A stretch of DNA of 64,000 bases. Source: Entonaema liquescens. Its lineage: Eukaryota > Ascomycota > Sordariomycetes > Xylariales > Xylariaceae. The translations under genes were made by a program, and so were the position numbers. Shown in pieces: positions 47,512 to 58,675 of the stretch; the first letter of the stretch is position 1, and every line of letters starts with the position of its first letter. The notes beneath the pieces were generated by a model. It worked only from the letters and a program-made list of their open reading frames with translations. It was not told where the DNA came from and did not search any database. The stretch lies in contig CADCSX010000023.1 in NCBI GenBank assembly GCA_902805475.1, positions 2,480,001 to 2,544,000 on the forward strand, read 5' to 3'.

Positions 47512-49670
47512 ATGAGTAGTTGACTTCAGGGACCGGAAAATGGGTGCTAGGTGTTTGGGGACAGATAGAGTAAAATGATTCATGTCTACAAAGAAAAAAA
47601 ATAATAATATATTTATCTCTAACTATATAAAATTCTTAAACTTCGAGTACGTCGCCGTCATATTCACCTAGAGGGTCTTCTAGCCTCCGTCTAGGACAAC
47701 TAGACCAGCTCAACCTAGTATCTGGAGGGAACCGTTCGGCTAGGTTCGACTCTTCTCACAGTCCACAGTAGGGGGTATCGAGTAGCAGTATGCATAAGCT
47801 TGGACCACGTTCTTCCACAATGTCTTATCCTTTCATGTTAAAACTAGGTAAGTTGATAAATGATAGGTATCCTCTGAACACATAATTCTGTTGGTTTACG
47901 GAAACGTTTTGACTCCGTTTTCTTTCGTCTTATGTCCTGACCAATCTAAATTCCCCGGTTTTAGTTGCCGGTTTACAATTCACGCATATACTTCAGATAG
48001 GGTCAGCACTGCTAGAATGGATGTCACATTAATAGTAGCTAAAAAAAAATACGTAGGCGTGAATATAAAAGACATGTGTCGTGAACTTTAATCTGGGTCC
48101 CAAACGTCACCTTTTAGCTATGTCTATCGGTAAAGGGCTATCCTATTAATTCGATATCAAACTGCAATGACGGACAAGTCCATTTGAGCCGAGTTAACTT
48201 TATCAATCCAGGGTCGTTCATCAGTTTTTAGGCCTTAATTTCTCTAAAGAATACAACATCATATCCACGAAACTATACCCCAAGATAGAACCCTGAGTTC
48301 ATAAACAATTCAGTCGTCTTAAGTAAAGCATGTACCTACCCTTGGGTGGTGGTGGGTTGAAGTTATTACTGGCAGTAAGACTGACATTGTCTCCATATTA
48401 GAAACCCCGTACTCAGACAAAGGTAAGAAACTACGGCCATTTTGTTTGGCATCCCACTGGCCCTGGCAAACATATACCAAGCCCCGTCTATAGTTTGTTG
48501 GTTCCTATCGTCAAATCACTACGGAGACAGTTGATGCCGCTGGCCCTTTCACTTACACGCTGGCACAACGTACGTATATGATAGTTTGGATAGCAGTAAC
48601 TGTACAAAACAGCAACTCTATATCGGCGACTTATACGTACGTCAGATAGTCTATGTAGTTGGCGAACTTCACGACGAGCTCGGCGACAAACTCGACAAAG
48701 TAATTTGGATAGTACCCGCCGTCTTACTGAGATCTAATTACCTAGCAATATTTTCTCCTCCGTCTATACCCACGATACTTCAGTCCTCTTTCCTACTGGG
48801 ATCCCAATTCTTCCACATCAAACACTTCCCCAAACACTCCCCTTAACACTCTACACTCCAACTCAACTTCCTTATTACCTCTGATATCTCGCACCCAACT
48901 GCCTCTACAACGAAACAAGTTTCATATCATATCTTAAAAGCTTCTTATTTTTCTTTAGTGCCGCTAGGAAGCCTCCCACGAGCATATCGTCACCACGCAA
49001 AGTAAGTTGTCTAGTATTTTAGTGTCGCGTCGCTCCCCTTCCCTTTACCTCGCTACATCTGTATCCCCACGGAAAATCTGTATTAGGCCTTTCTCGCGAT
49101 TTCTCCATTACTATTTGGGCTCTAGCCCTCGTGATTACCCCTTCGACTCTACGATATCCCCTTCAGATACAAGGCGTCGTTGTATCATATATCCCACATC
49201 TCCCCCATTCGAATGCGAACATCTTCTGAATCTTCAACCTACGCTCCGTATTGGCTTATTGATTTAATACAATAGTAGGTCGCGATACCTATTCTTTAAA
49301 GGTGAGTAAGCATCCTCATGTACCCATATGTCTCTGAGCCTATCACCCCAAGTGCAACACATGTTTCCTGGTGTCCAAAACTCCCCCACTACTTGAACCC
49401 TACTCTCTACCCTCTGCTGCCGTGACACCACTTCAAGAGTACTCTTCGCTTTATGAATCTACGATGGTCTATCTTTTTCTTGATTTCTTCCCACGGAATA
49501 CTCTGAGAATCAGAACCACAAGCTCTTTTCAATTAACCACCAAGTTGTAGTAGGTATCGTCACTACTTCTTCAAGGATCACTATCCGATATTTACGAGCC
49601 GTCGAATCTATCACAGTATCCATTACCGACCAGATTTCTCCCATCAAATCAACCGCCTCAAGCAACAACC
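47512..49670. other. intergenic region with pyrimidine-rich leader
   Basis: No supported gene. From about 48820 to 49670 the plus strand is strongly CT-rich, consistent with the promoter and long 5' leader of the gene starting at 49671. Confidence 0.55.
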
Positions 49671-50127
49671 ATGCCTCCCAAGGATACGTGCATGCCTAGT
49701 GCTGGCGACCAGAAGTTCTTCACCGCTATCTTCAAGTACCTTCCCAATGGTATTGATGTCGACTGGGATGGACTTGCCCAAGAGCTCGGTTTGAAGAATG
49801 GCAACATTGCCAAGGTCAGTACTGTCTGCTACCGAATATACATGATGTAGTACTGATAGTTTCAAGCAACGATTCTCACAGATCCGACGCAAGTGCCAGT
49901 CAGCGGACTCGACTGGAGGTTCCCCTCCGCAGAACAAGACCACTAGAGTCATTAAGGCCACTAAGGGCAAGAAGGCTAAGGCTGCTGGAAAGGACCGAAA
50001 CAAGAACGATAGCTATGACGATGACGAGGACATGAAGACCATTGTGAAGAAGGAGGCCGAGGAGGATGCTACAATCATGGTTAAGGCTGAGGAGGGCGAG
50101 GGTGAAATTATTTCTACTCATAAGTGA
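49671..50127 (+). CDS. small Myb/SANT-like nuclear protein, subgroup B
   Basis: Two exons, 49671..49814 and 49882..50127, are separated by a 67-nt phase 0 intron (GTCAGT...CACAG), giving 129 residues. Residues 14-55 (DQKFFTAIFKYLPNGIDVDW, then DGLAQELGLKNGNIAK|IRRKC) form a Myb-like helix bundle with the aromatic/acidic DVDW core shared with the genes at 40.0 and 52.8 kb. The remainder is Lys-rich (TKGKKAKAAGKD) followed by an acidic tail (YDDDEDMK...EEGEGE). It is probably nuclear; the function is inferred from the fold only. Confidence 0.82.
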
Positions 50128-51121
50128 ACGGTCGCGTTGCTCTCTACTTTCTTATAACATCAATAACCGGTATCTGGGGTGGAAATCGTGGCATTTGATG
50201 AAGTACTATCTCTGATATTGCTCTCTATGGCAAAATAACGGAAGCTTCATGCGCAAATCTAAAGGAGTGTCTCTAGTTTATCCCGCGATGCAGGTAGTGC
50301 CATCATCTATATAATACACCAAAAATGATTGTTTTCGACGCAGCTACTTTGCTATCTACTCTGCCAATGAGCCCACTGGTGCTAAAGGCAAGGCCCATGT
50401 ACTATGTAGTGTAGGGACTGATAAGACTGACCTGGTAGTAAAGATATCTCGTATCGTAGCTATTAGACTCGTAGAAGAATAACATGCTAGCGGATATTCT
50501 CCCTAGGACTAGCTTATTTTACCTGTGCCGCCTGTATCGCCCTGTATTTGGCTCTTGTACTCAGGCTCTAGGTGCTCCTATGAGTTTGTATTTGATGTAC
50601 CTCCTCTTTCCTTCCCTCCTTCAGAGTAACTACTGTAGCAACTACCTCACTATATGTCGTTTGCTCTTAGCTTGTAGGGCACTTAGATAAAGAAGACGAC
50701 ATTAGAACCCCCCTAAAAGCCCTAAGACACCTAAGACCCGCGCGAGAGATAGGGCATGTAGCCACTGTCGACCTGGAGACTACAAGAGTGAGCAAATTTT
50801 CCTTAGCCTGACAGTTGGAAAGCCCTTTCTTATTTCTTCATGCAGTTTTGAGGAAATAAATTTTGGCTTCCTTTCAACTACCATCAACCTTCCGCACTCT
50901 GTCAGACAGCCATCGTAGGTCACCATCAAACATACCTACGAACTTTACCTAGACAGACCAATCAAGAACGTAAGTAAAAGCTTTAGCTAATTCCTTTTCC
51001 TTTCTATTATGCATAATGCCTTGTTCCATAATATACATCTTGATTGTTATCGAGGGTATCTCTGTCGAGTCTCGACGCATACACTTCATTCTTTTGAGTC
51101 TGATGCTGACATCGCCGCAGC
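50128..51121. other. intergenic region, includes the leader of the next gene
   Basis: No gene supported. The segment 50970-51120 looks like a 5' UTR intron of the gene starting at 51122, listed separately. Confidence 0.55.
50970..51120 (+). other. probable 5' UTR intron ending one base before the ATG
   Basis: GTAAGT donor, TGCTGAC branch and CCGCAG acceptor, followed directly by C-ATG of the next gene. It is 151 nt long. Confidence 0.6.
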
Positions 51122-51682
51122 ATGCCTAACCCTCCGGTATACACGTCCGAGAATGGCGATGGTTACACCGCCAACCAGCTTGAATTAATGATTGCGGTTT
51201 TTAAGCACGCCGATCGCCGTCTCCTTCAGACGGTAAACTGGAGAAACGTCAGTTTCGCGAGAGGCCATGCTTCCCGTCGCATCAGCCGCGACACATTCAC
51301 TCGGCGTTGCGACAGACTACAGGTAAGCAAATCCCAATATGTTTATGAGCGTTCGCCTGAAGCATTTACTGACTTGGAGCCTGTCTCTTAGTGGTTACGA
51401 GGCCATATCAACGTAAGTTATATTGCCCAACTATACTACACTACCACTACCGCTAAAACCAAACATCTACTAACGACTTGGGTTTCATAGCTCGCGGCTC
51501 CTGCTGTAGCTGCTGCCGCGCCCGCTGCGCCCGCCGCAGTCCCCGCTCTGGCTGCTGGTCCTGCCACTGTGGCAGCTCCGGCTTCTGTGGCGGCTCCCGT
51601 GGTGGCTCCCGTGGCGGCTCCGGCCCCTGCTCCTGCGGTGGCTCCGGTCCCCGGCCCCGCGGCTGCCCCGGCGGCCCCGTAG
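51122..51682 (+). CDS. Myb/SANT-like protein with microexon and Ala/Pro-rich tail, subgroup B
   Basis: Three exons: 51122..51322, a 21-nt microexon 51392..51412 (WLRGHIN) and 51491..51682, all phase 0, giving 137 residues. The first 70 residues (NQLELMIAVFKHADRRLLQ, VNWRNVSF, RGHASRRISRDTFTRR) have the same helix-NW-GHAxR layout as the gene at 40.0 kb, so I place it in the same Myb-like family. The last exon encodes an almost pure Ala/Pro/Val tail of about 63 residues ending ...APAAP. The tail is from a GC-rich GCTCC-type repeat, which also opens the opposite strand. No other function is visible. Confidence 0.75.
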
Positions 51683-52769
51683 TTTGGTCTAATAGTCTTC
51701 GACGCTCGGCACACATTACAAAGTCAAAAATCATGAATGGGGCTTGAAATGTAATCTTTCGTGCTTTACCTAGTTTGCCGAAAGACTGCCGGTTGTGTTG
51801 ATTGAATAAAGGAAACTTGTGGTGTCGGCTTCAATAAGCCTTCAGGGATAACTTCATGTTGATTAGTCTATCTCAGAATACCAACAAGACCTCGACTATT
51901 GAAAGTCTACTATAATTCATCGTAATGACATGTCCCGGCGTCCGGAGTAACCAAGTGCCGATCACTGGCTAGCTATATTAAGCTTCTTAATTCAGTTACC
52001 AGGCACCCGCCCGTTCATCTTTAATACATAGACTACTTCCTTGAAATCCATCAAGGTCAACTTAACATCATCTTAATGACAAAGGCATTTCTTATATAGT
52101 AAGTCTGGGTCTTTGACACGTCATATGAGAAGATATAAAAGATTAAAGCTCATTTTAACCCTGATCTTTGTGGCTACTCTTGAAGTCTCGTCTAAGATAA
52201 TTCACGACAGTCAAAGATTGACTTCTGACAATTCACCATAGTACAGTAAAAGCGTTTCCATATTTTAGCTGGCTGTCCTGACATCAGATGTCCTACTAAT
52301 CCCTAAGTATGTCCATTATCACGACACTTTCCCAATATTAGTAGCCTCTGCATACTTCCATAGCAACACCAGGGCCGAGCACCTCCCCAGTTGACCCTCG
52401 ATTAGGTACTTCAGTATTAGCTGAAAGTTTGGCCGTTGCCTGATATATCGAGTCGAGCTGTGCTCTACGGGAACCTGCTACACTATAGCAACTGCCATTC
52501 CCTGGAAACAAATTACAAGCTCTCTCCCAGTAAAGGTGTTGCAGGACCTACCTCATCAAACACATCATTAAAAATAAAATAAATCTTCCACTACCTAATC
52601 AACCTCCTCGATTTGCCCATCGATTTCAAGAACCTACTCCCAACCACCAACTTCAGCCTGACCAACTACTACACCAGCTCCTCTTCGTACTCTAGGGACG
52701 CGTAACTTGTTTTCGTACTTCTTTACTCGGTCTCTATTGTCTAGCAAGTTTGCGCTAGTCACCGACAAG
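51683..52769. other. intergenic region
   Basis: No gene supported; the last 250 bp before 52770 is C/T-rich leader sequence. Confidence 0.55.
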
Positions 52770-53712
52770 ATGCCTGCTTTGGACGTCGACTCTCAGTTCA
52801 AATTCCTCATCGTGTGCATCAAGCACTCGACTGCTGGAAAGGTAAGGCCTCATCCTTTTATCATTCGTGAAACCCTCGCGTACTACATGCACACAAAATT
52901 GGGCTTTACTGACCTGAGTAGGTTGACTTTAATGAGGTCGCCACAGAATGCGGCATTGTCTCCAAGGGCGCAGCGTGAGTCCTCCCCAGATAACTACGAG
53001 CACGTTTCTCTTTCCATCACCACTTGCTATTCATCCGTACCTTTTCCTCTATGCTAAATAGGTTTCAATATCCCAGAGCCAAGCGATATGAGCGCCTCAT
53101 GAAGGCCCACGGCATCGGCGCTGCCGGTGGCGTGGGAGGCGTTAAGAAGGAGTCGAAGGACAGCAAGGCCGGCGTCAAGACCCGTACCCCAACAAGAAGC
53201 GCAAGCTCGCTGCCATCGATGAGGATGCTGGCGACGTCGACGAGCCCGTCAAGACCGAGGTCAAAGGTGAAGTTAAAACCGAAGATATGATCGCCGTGAA
53301 AGCGGAGCAGGGGAATGGCGGCGGCGCGATTGCCGTCGTACCTGGTGTCACGCCTGCCAACGAGACAGCGCCGGCGGGCCAGCTAAACACATCGCCTTCT
53401 ACCAATGCCCAGAATGACGATGACGACGACGACGAAGTCCTAGTTATTAGTGCTACGGAGAGGCGCGATGACGGCGGCGTCCCAGTCTACGGCGGCGATG
53501 GTCACCATCACTCGCATTCGCATTCGCACCCGCACTCGCCTGCTCCGATTGTCCCGGGGATGCATTCCTTTGATTATGCTGCTAACATGACCTTCCCTCA
53601 ACAGATGACGATGACAACGACGCCTAGGATGAGCGCGACGCATAATTCCCTTCCCTACGGGTTCCCTCCTGGCACGTGGATGTTTCCCCATGACGCGCAT
53701 GGCTATCTCTAG
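52770..53712 (+). CDS. Myb/SANT-like protein, subgroup B (one frameshift, probably a sequence error)
   Basis: Exons 52770..52841, 52922..52974 and 53077..53712. The N-terminal domain FKFLIVCIKHSTAGK|VDFNEVATECG, IVSKGAA|AKRYERLMKAHGI is the clearest Myb-like unit of the cluster. The chain then runs through a Gly-rich hinge, a KKRK-type basic motif, an acidic DDDDDDE run and a His/Ser-rich repeat (HSHSHSHPHSP), ending WMFPHDAHGYL. The frame breaks at 53187-53190, where one C appears to be missing (...KTRTP to NKKRKLAAIDED). Restoring it gives 253 residues. A second acceptor 15 nt upstream (53061) would insert FQYPR in frame. The first exon is 24 codons, as in the 40.0-kb gene. Confidence 0.83.
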
Positions 53713-56700
53713 CAAACAAGCACCAGTCCCTCGTTACCCCTCCCCAAGATACACCATCAAAATATCCCACTCTCTCTTATCACGGTACGTTTTAGATGGA
53801 ATATTCGACTGTGTCTGCTTTTGCTAATTTATGGTGCGCGCAGGAATGATTTATGATACATAAACCAGGAATGAATGCGGGGTGGATTTCGGTTGATTTG
53901 GCAATATTATCGCATGTTTTTCGATGGTTTCCTGATACTAGGTCCATAGGTAGACTCGAGGGAATAACAGAGTCTTATTCGGCCGTATACCGTGTTGTTT
54001 TTCAACGCTTGTGATTGCCCTTGAAATCCGAGTTGCCTTTGATGCTTAAGCACCCAGGTAAGCAGCAGAGCTCAAAGACAAAGCTGCATAGAATTCGAGG
54101 CAGGTAGGTGGGGTGACCGTTCCTGGAACGCGGTACACGGTCCAGAGGCGTCTCATATTTACTAGAGGCCTCGACGCGTAGGAAATAAGTGGCGCCTTCA
54201 AGTATATCGTCCCGACTCCTTGTTGTCCCGGGACCTAGATGGTTTATCAATATATGACTGCGCCTGGTGAATATGGATACACGTAGAAGCCAGAAAGCGC
54301 TATTGAATTGAGGCGTTTCCTTTGAGCAAACGTCAGAAATACCTTCCCTAAACTTTGAACATGCAGTCCCTCTCCTAATAGAATGATCCTCATATTTACG
54401 AACACGTCAAAGACCATATACCACACTCCCCATCAATAGAACCAGGGGACCTAATATGCGGCCAATTAAAATATACCTAGTTCATTAGAGAGTAATATTT
54501 TACTAGAATATCTAGTTCTGGCTGTCTTATCGTAGTTGTCGATAGATCTCTTTGTCGATATGTATGACCCCCGACATAAGGAAAGCACTGACATTAAATA
54601 AACCACTCAGATATGCCCTAGAATACGGGAAAGTGATGCTCATGAACTATGACGGTCGTTGCTTCAGATTCAATTTCTGTAGCCAATGTAGACGAGTCCT
54701 CATTCTATCCCCTTTTGTAAACTCGAGCGTCGACTATGATATAATATTACATTTTGGTGATTGTTTATCTCGAAGTCGCCCGGTCTGGGATTCTTCGCAA
54801 ATATCATAACAGGGTGCGTTTGATAATATCCGAAGGCTCTCAGCATGAGTACTCGCATGATGTGCAGGCACTAGTTCAATATATCCCCCTGTATAAACGC
54901 CTAACTAAAAGAAGTCTCTATCCAGGTTCCTGCCGGGAGGTTCAAAGGCAATAATTAGGGATTAGCTTTTGACTGTTACACCTAGGTTATCTACCAACGA
55001 GTGATATTTTCATACCTGGGCTATGGAGAAAACTCCACGAATTCCGGACGACTGAACATACCACACAATGTTGTGAGATCTGGGCATATTCCTTTGGTCT
55101 TACTCCTCTAAAATATTCCTTCTGACAGGATACATACAATACTACGACTACCTCCCATTGCGGACTCGAAGATAGAGCCGCGGGACTAAATATATTAACC
55201 GCTAAGGATCATATATCTTACTGAATACTCTTAGTGTAAAGCATCTGGGACATTCATTTTTATTCCTTATGCCAGTATTAGCTCCCATATGTATAGATAG
55301 ATATCTCTATGGGGTACGAGCCAATTATTTATTCGAACTATCTACCTAGGTACTGTATGTGCTATTATGAAAGGCCTCTTCTTCGTCAACGATACGAGTG
55401 CCGCCATCCTGCTGTAGCCCTTGTGACTCTGGGGTGCCTCCGTATTGTGCTCTTAAGCCCTTGTTAGACTCTATTCTTATCAGCTATTCTAACTCCCGTC
55501 GTACGTAGTGTCTTTTTACTTGGGTTAGCCAGGGGAACGTCTCACGGCTGAGGAAATGGATAATCATGTTATTTGCTAAAGCTTCCGGTATCGCTAGATT
55601 GTTCCACTGAACCAAACTCAGTAACAAGGCGATCCTAAAGCAAACATATTATCAGACTGACCGACGGTTGGAGTTATCAACAATATATTACTTATCTAGT
55701 CGTCTCATCAACCCAAGGAGCTAAGGCGAATGGACTTTTGAGTCCAAATAATCTCATAGCCAGATGATTTGCAATACCCGACCTGTATTTGAGTATTATG
55801 CATGCTGATTTAACTTTTGGTTGCGTTTGTGATAGATTCTAGGTATATAGCCCATCAAGTATTTTCTCTGCCCGATGTTTTCCATTGGAGGCGCACGCTC
55901 AACCAATACGCCCTTTAGATGCTATATGGCTCGCGACGAAGAGTATCGCGTATCCAAGGCTGCGGAATCGAGGTACGGCGGAAGTACTATTAAGGATTAG
56001 GTACCCGCAGCTTTATTTAAATAGATGTATCTCTGATTTTCTCATACTTATCTCTATTCTATCTTTTTTATCTTTTATCGGATATCTAAGTGCGCGAAAA
56101 CCCTCCGTATGTACCTACGTACCTATCAAATCAACAGCACAACCTTGGAAACCCCTGATTTGCCATAGGTACAGGTTACCTAGGTACCTTTGTAAATTTA
56201 GCCACTGATCTTAGGTACTGAGATCCAGTTGTGGGCGGCCCGCAATTAGGTGTCTGTATCACACTATGTGGGTCTCCCCGCAATCCACTAAGATGTACGT
56301 ACCCTGATTTACGGGGAAGGTGCGAACCCCTATAGTGGGGTCGCGTGCCAATTTCAACGTCAACCCATCGAGCCGCAATATCCTCATAGTTCTCAATATC
56401 AAGTACATACCTAGGTACGAACAGACACTTGCCGATTATGACTGCCTAAACTGGCGCCTGATCCTGGGATCACGATTATTTTAATTTTTCGAGGTATCTA
56501 TATTTATGTATTTTGAAAATATGATCTAAAATACAATATCTGATCTCGTTGTCTTTGCTGATTACGGGAATGGCCAGGCCAATATAAATCGAAGAATCAT
56601 AACTACGCATCAGATAACTATTTTCCTTGTCACTTCTACCTAATTAGGCATCAAGGATCTTTTAATATTGGAATATGTCACATGTCGAACCAAAGATATA

Positions 56701-57976
56701 CCACCACATCGGCCAGGCATTGTAATTAGGTGGTCAGATTAATACAATCAGTAGACACTTTGAACATGTATATTCTCCCAATCAGATTATCATATTACTT
56801 GTTTACAAGAATCCTGAGGCAGGAAATGATCACCAATGCGTTAAGCATCTTTTAAAGTGGTATTTTGTAATTACAGGTATCTTTCATTACTTGGTTTAAA
56901 TAGACGTTACCAATGCATACGTACATCGGGCTGATTCTTGTTGCCTGTACGCATATCGATTCTATTCAGATAGACCTACCTGATTAAGATATCAAGGTAG
57001 TTATTATACACTGGTAAGCCAAGGGCTCGAGATATTACGTACCTTCATGGCTGTGTAGCTGCTTGCCCAATGCTTAAATAGCTACCTCCTATGCCATTTC
57101 TGACTAACAGCTCTAAGAGTACAGTATTCCATGTTCCATTGGCAGTACGTCCTCTAATCACCTAAGTCCGTATGTACAGTTTCTAATACAAAATCAAGCT
57201 GCGGTTGGGGTAAATGTCAAAGCTTTTACTTGGTATTCCGAATGTTAGAGTAAACTGACCGAAAGCACAGACCCGTGCAGCTGTCGAAGTTGAACTGTTG
57301 CTAAGAGAACAGGTGGCTCACTTGATTTTTTCTACTCATACCGAATACTAGTTGCCCATACAGTGGTATAGGTGATATAGTTTTGCCACCCTCAGCCTTC
57401 TCAAGCTTGATATTCCTACATAGCACAGTAACTTAAAGGTTTCCTGGCAACCGCCCCATCAATTGCGATAGCAACCTACTCTGTCAAAGAGGTTTTTTCC
57501 TGATAAGCGGGGCTGCATCTGCATGTGAGTCAACGTATCTACAACCTTGTTGGCGTCCCCCGCCACTCTCAGGTCAGTTATTTTCTAACGTACCTTCGCA
57601 CCAGATCCATACTTAGATGTCAATCAGCAAGGCTTGAAAACATATAAATACCTGGCTTCCCCTCCACCAGATTCCAACTTTCCTTTTTCCTCTTTCCACT
57701 TCAACAACAGATCTTGACAAGTCTCTGAGAACCCTTCAGCTCTGAAAAACCTTCTCGACACCGACCACTCTGAATACTGCATACTTTGCAATCTGCCGGT
57801 AAGTAAAATATTTCCTCCCCTCACCACCTTGCACACCACCTTGGACCACTATATAAACCAGCCCTCCCCTCCCACCTTTCTCTTCTCAGTTCTTCCTCTC
57901 TACAACATCTTCTTCCACAAACTTTCTCAGATCCTTTTCACACAACCCAACCAACATCTTCCATACCCAACCTGAG

Positions 57977-58591
57977 GTAAGTGCACAAGCCACCCCACCT
58001 CTACCCTCCTCCATCGTCGCCCACCCTCCTCCACTGTCGCCCACCCTTCTGCCACCCAACCTTTCCTATCTTTACTTCTCTTCTACCTTTCCATCTTTCC
58101 ATCTTCCCAACCTTTACAACTTTTCCATCTTCACATAACACAACAACAACTTCTTCCATCATCATCATACTACCCAAAGGTATTCATCACCATTATCCAT
58201 CATCAACATCCATCATCATCTATCATCAACATCATACACCTTCATCAACATCCATCACTATCATCTATCGTCATCCATCATCTATCATCATACATCTTCA
58301 TCATCTATCATCATACATCTTCATCATCATCAACCTCCATCATCATCTATCATCAACACCATACACCTTCATCACCATCACCATCCATCATCAACATCCA
58401 TCACCATCTACCTTCATCATCATTAACTCTACCCTCTACCCTTGCCCGCCTTACCTTCTACATGCACCACACATACACACCTATACACAATACACTCAAT
58501 ACAATATAACATCTTACATACATTCATACCCTCTTGCATAAACATAATCATCGCCTTTTATCAACTCTGATATACTAACCTATCTCTCTAG
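57977..58591 (+). other. probable 615-nt 5' UTR intron carrying CAT repeats
   Basis: GTAAGT donor at 57977 after CCTGAG, an ATACTAACC branch sequence near 58571 and a CTCTAG acceptor ending at 58591. An additional upstream donor (GTAAGT at 57799) suggests another leader intron. The model is consensus-based only. Confidence 0.45.
58150..58430. repeat. compound CAT/ATC-rich low-complexity repeat
   Basis: Imperfect CATCATCA and ACATCCATC units over about 280 bp. The repeat opens a long plus-strand frame of Pro/His/Ile/Ser that I regard as non-coding. Confidence 0.8.
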
Positions 58592-58675
58592 ACGATCTTA
58601 TTGATCTTTATTCTCACACTTCATCAAGTTCTCATCAACTTTACCAATCCTATCAACCCTCACAACTTCATCGAG

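Larger units (their letters stand above)
53713..58675. other. 5-kb gene-free TA-rich interval and CAT-rich leader
   Basis: Nothing codes convincingly from 53.7 to 57.6 kb. The sequence is TA-rich with exact TACCTAGGTA palindromes at 55343, 56177 and 56408. From 57.6 kb it becomes pyrimidine-rich and then CAT/ATC-repetitive, which fits the promoter and spliced leader of the 58.7-kb gene. Confidence 0.55.

Noticed and set aside
51436..51747. several open frames opposite the Ala/Pro tail
   Set aside because: Low-complexity GC repeat opens several frames on both strands; no independent coding evidence.
57981..58541. 186-codon Pro/His/Ile-rich plus-strand frame
   Set aside because: Entirely produced by CT and CAT low-complexity sequence; probably inside a leader intron.
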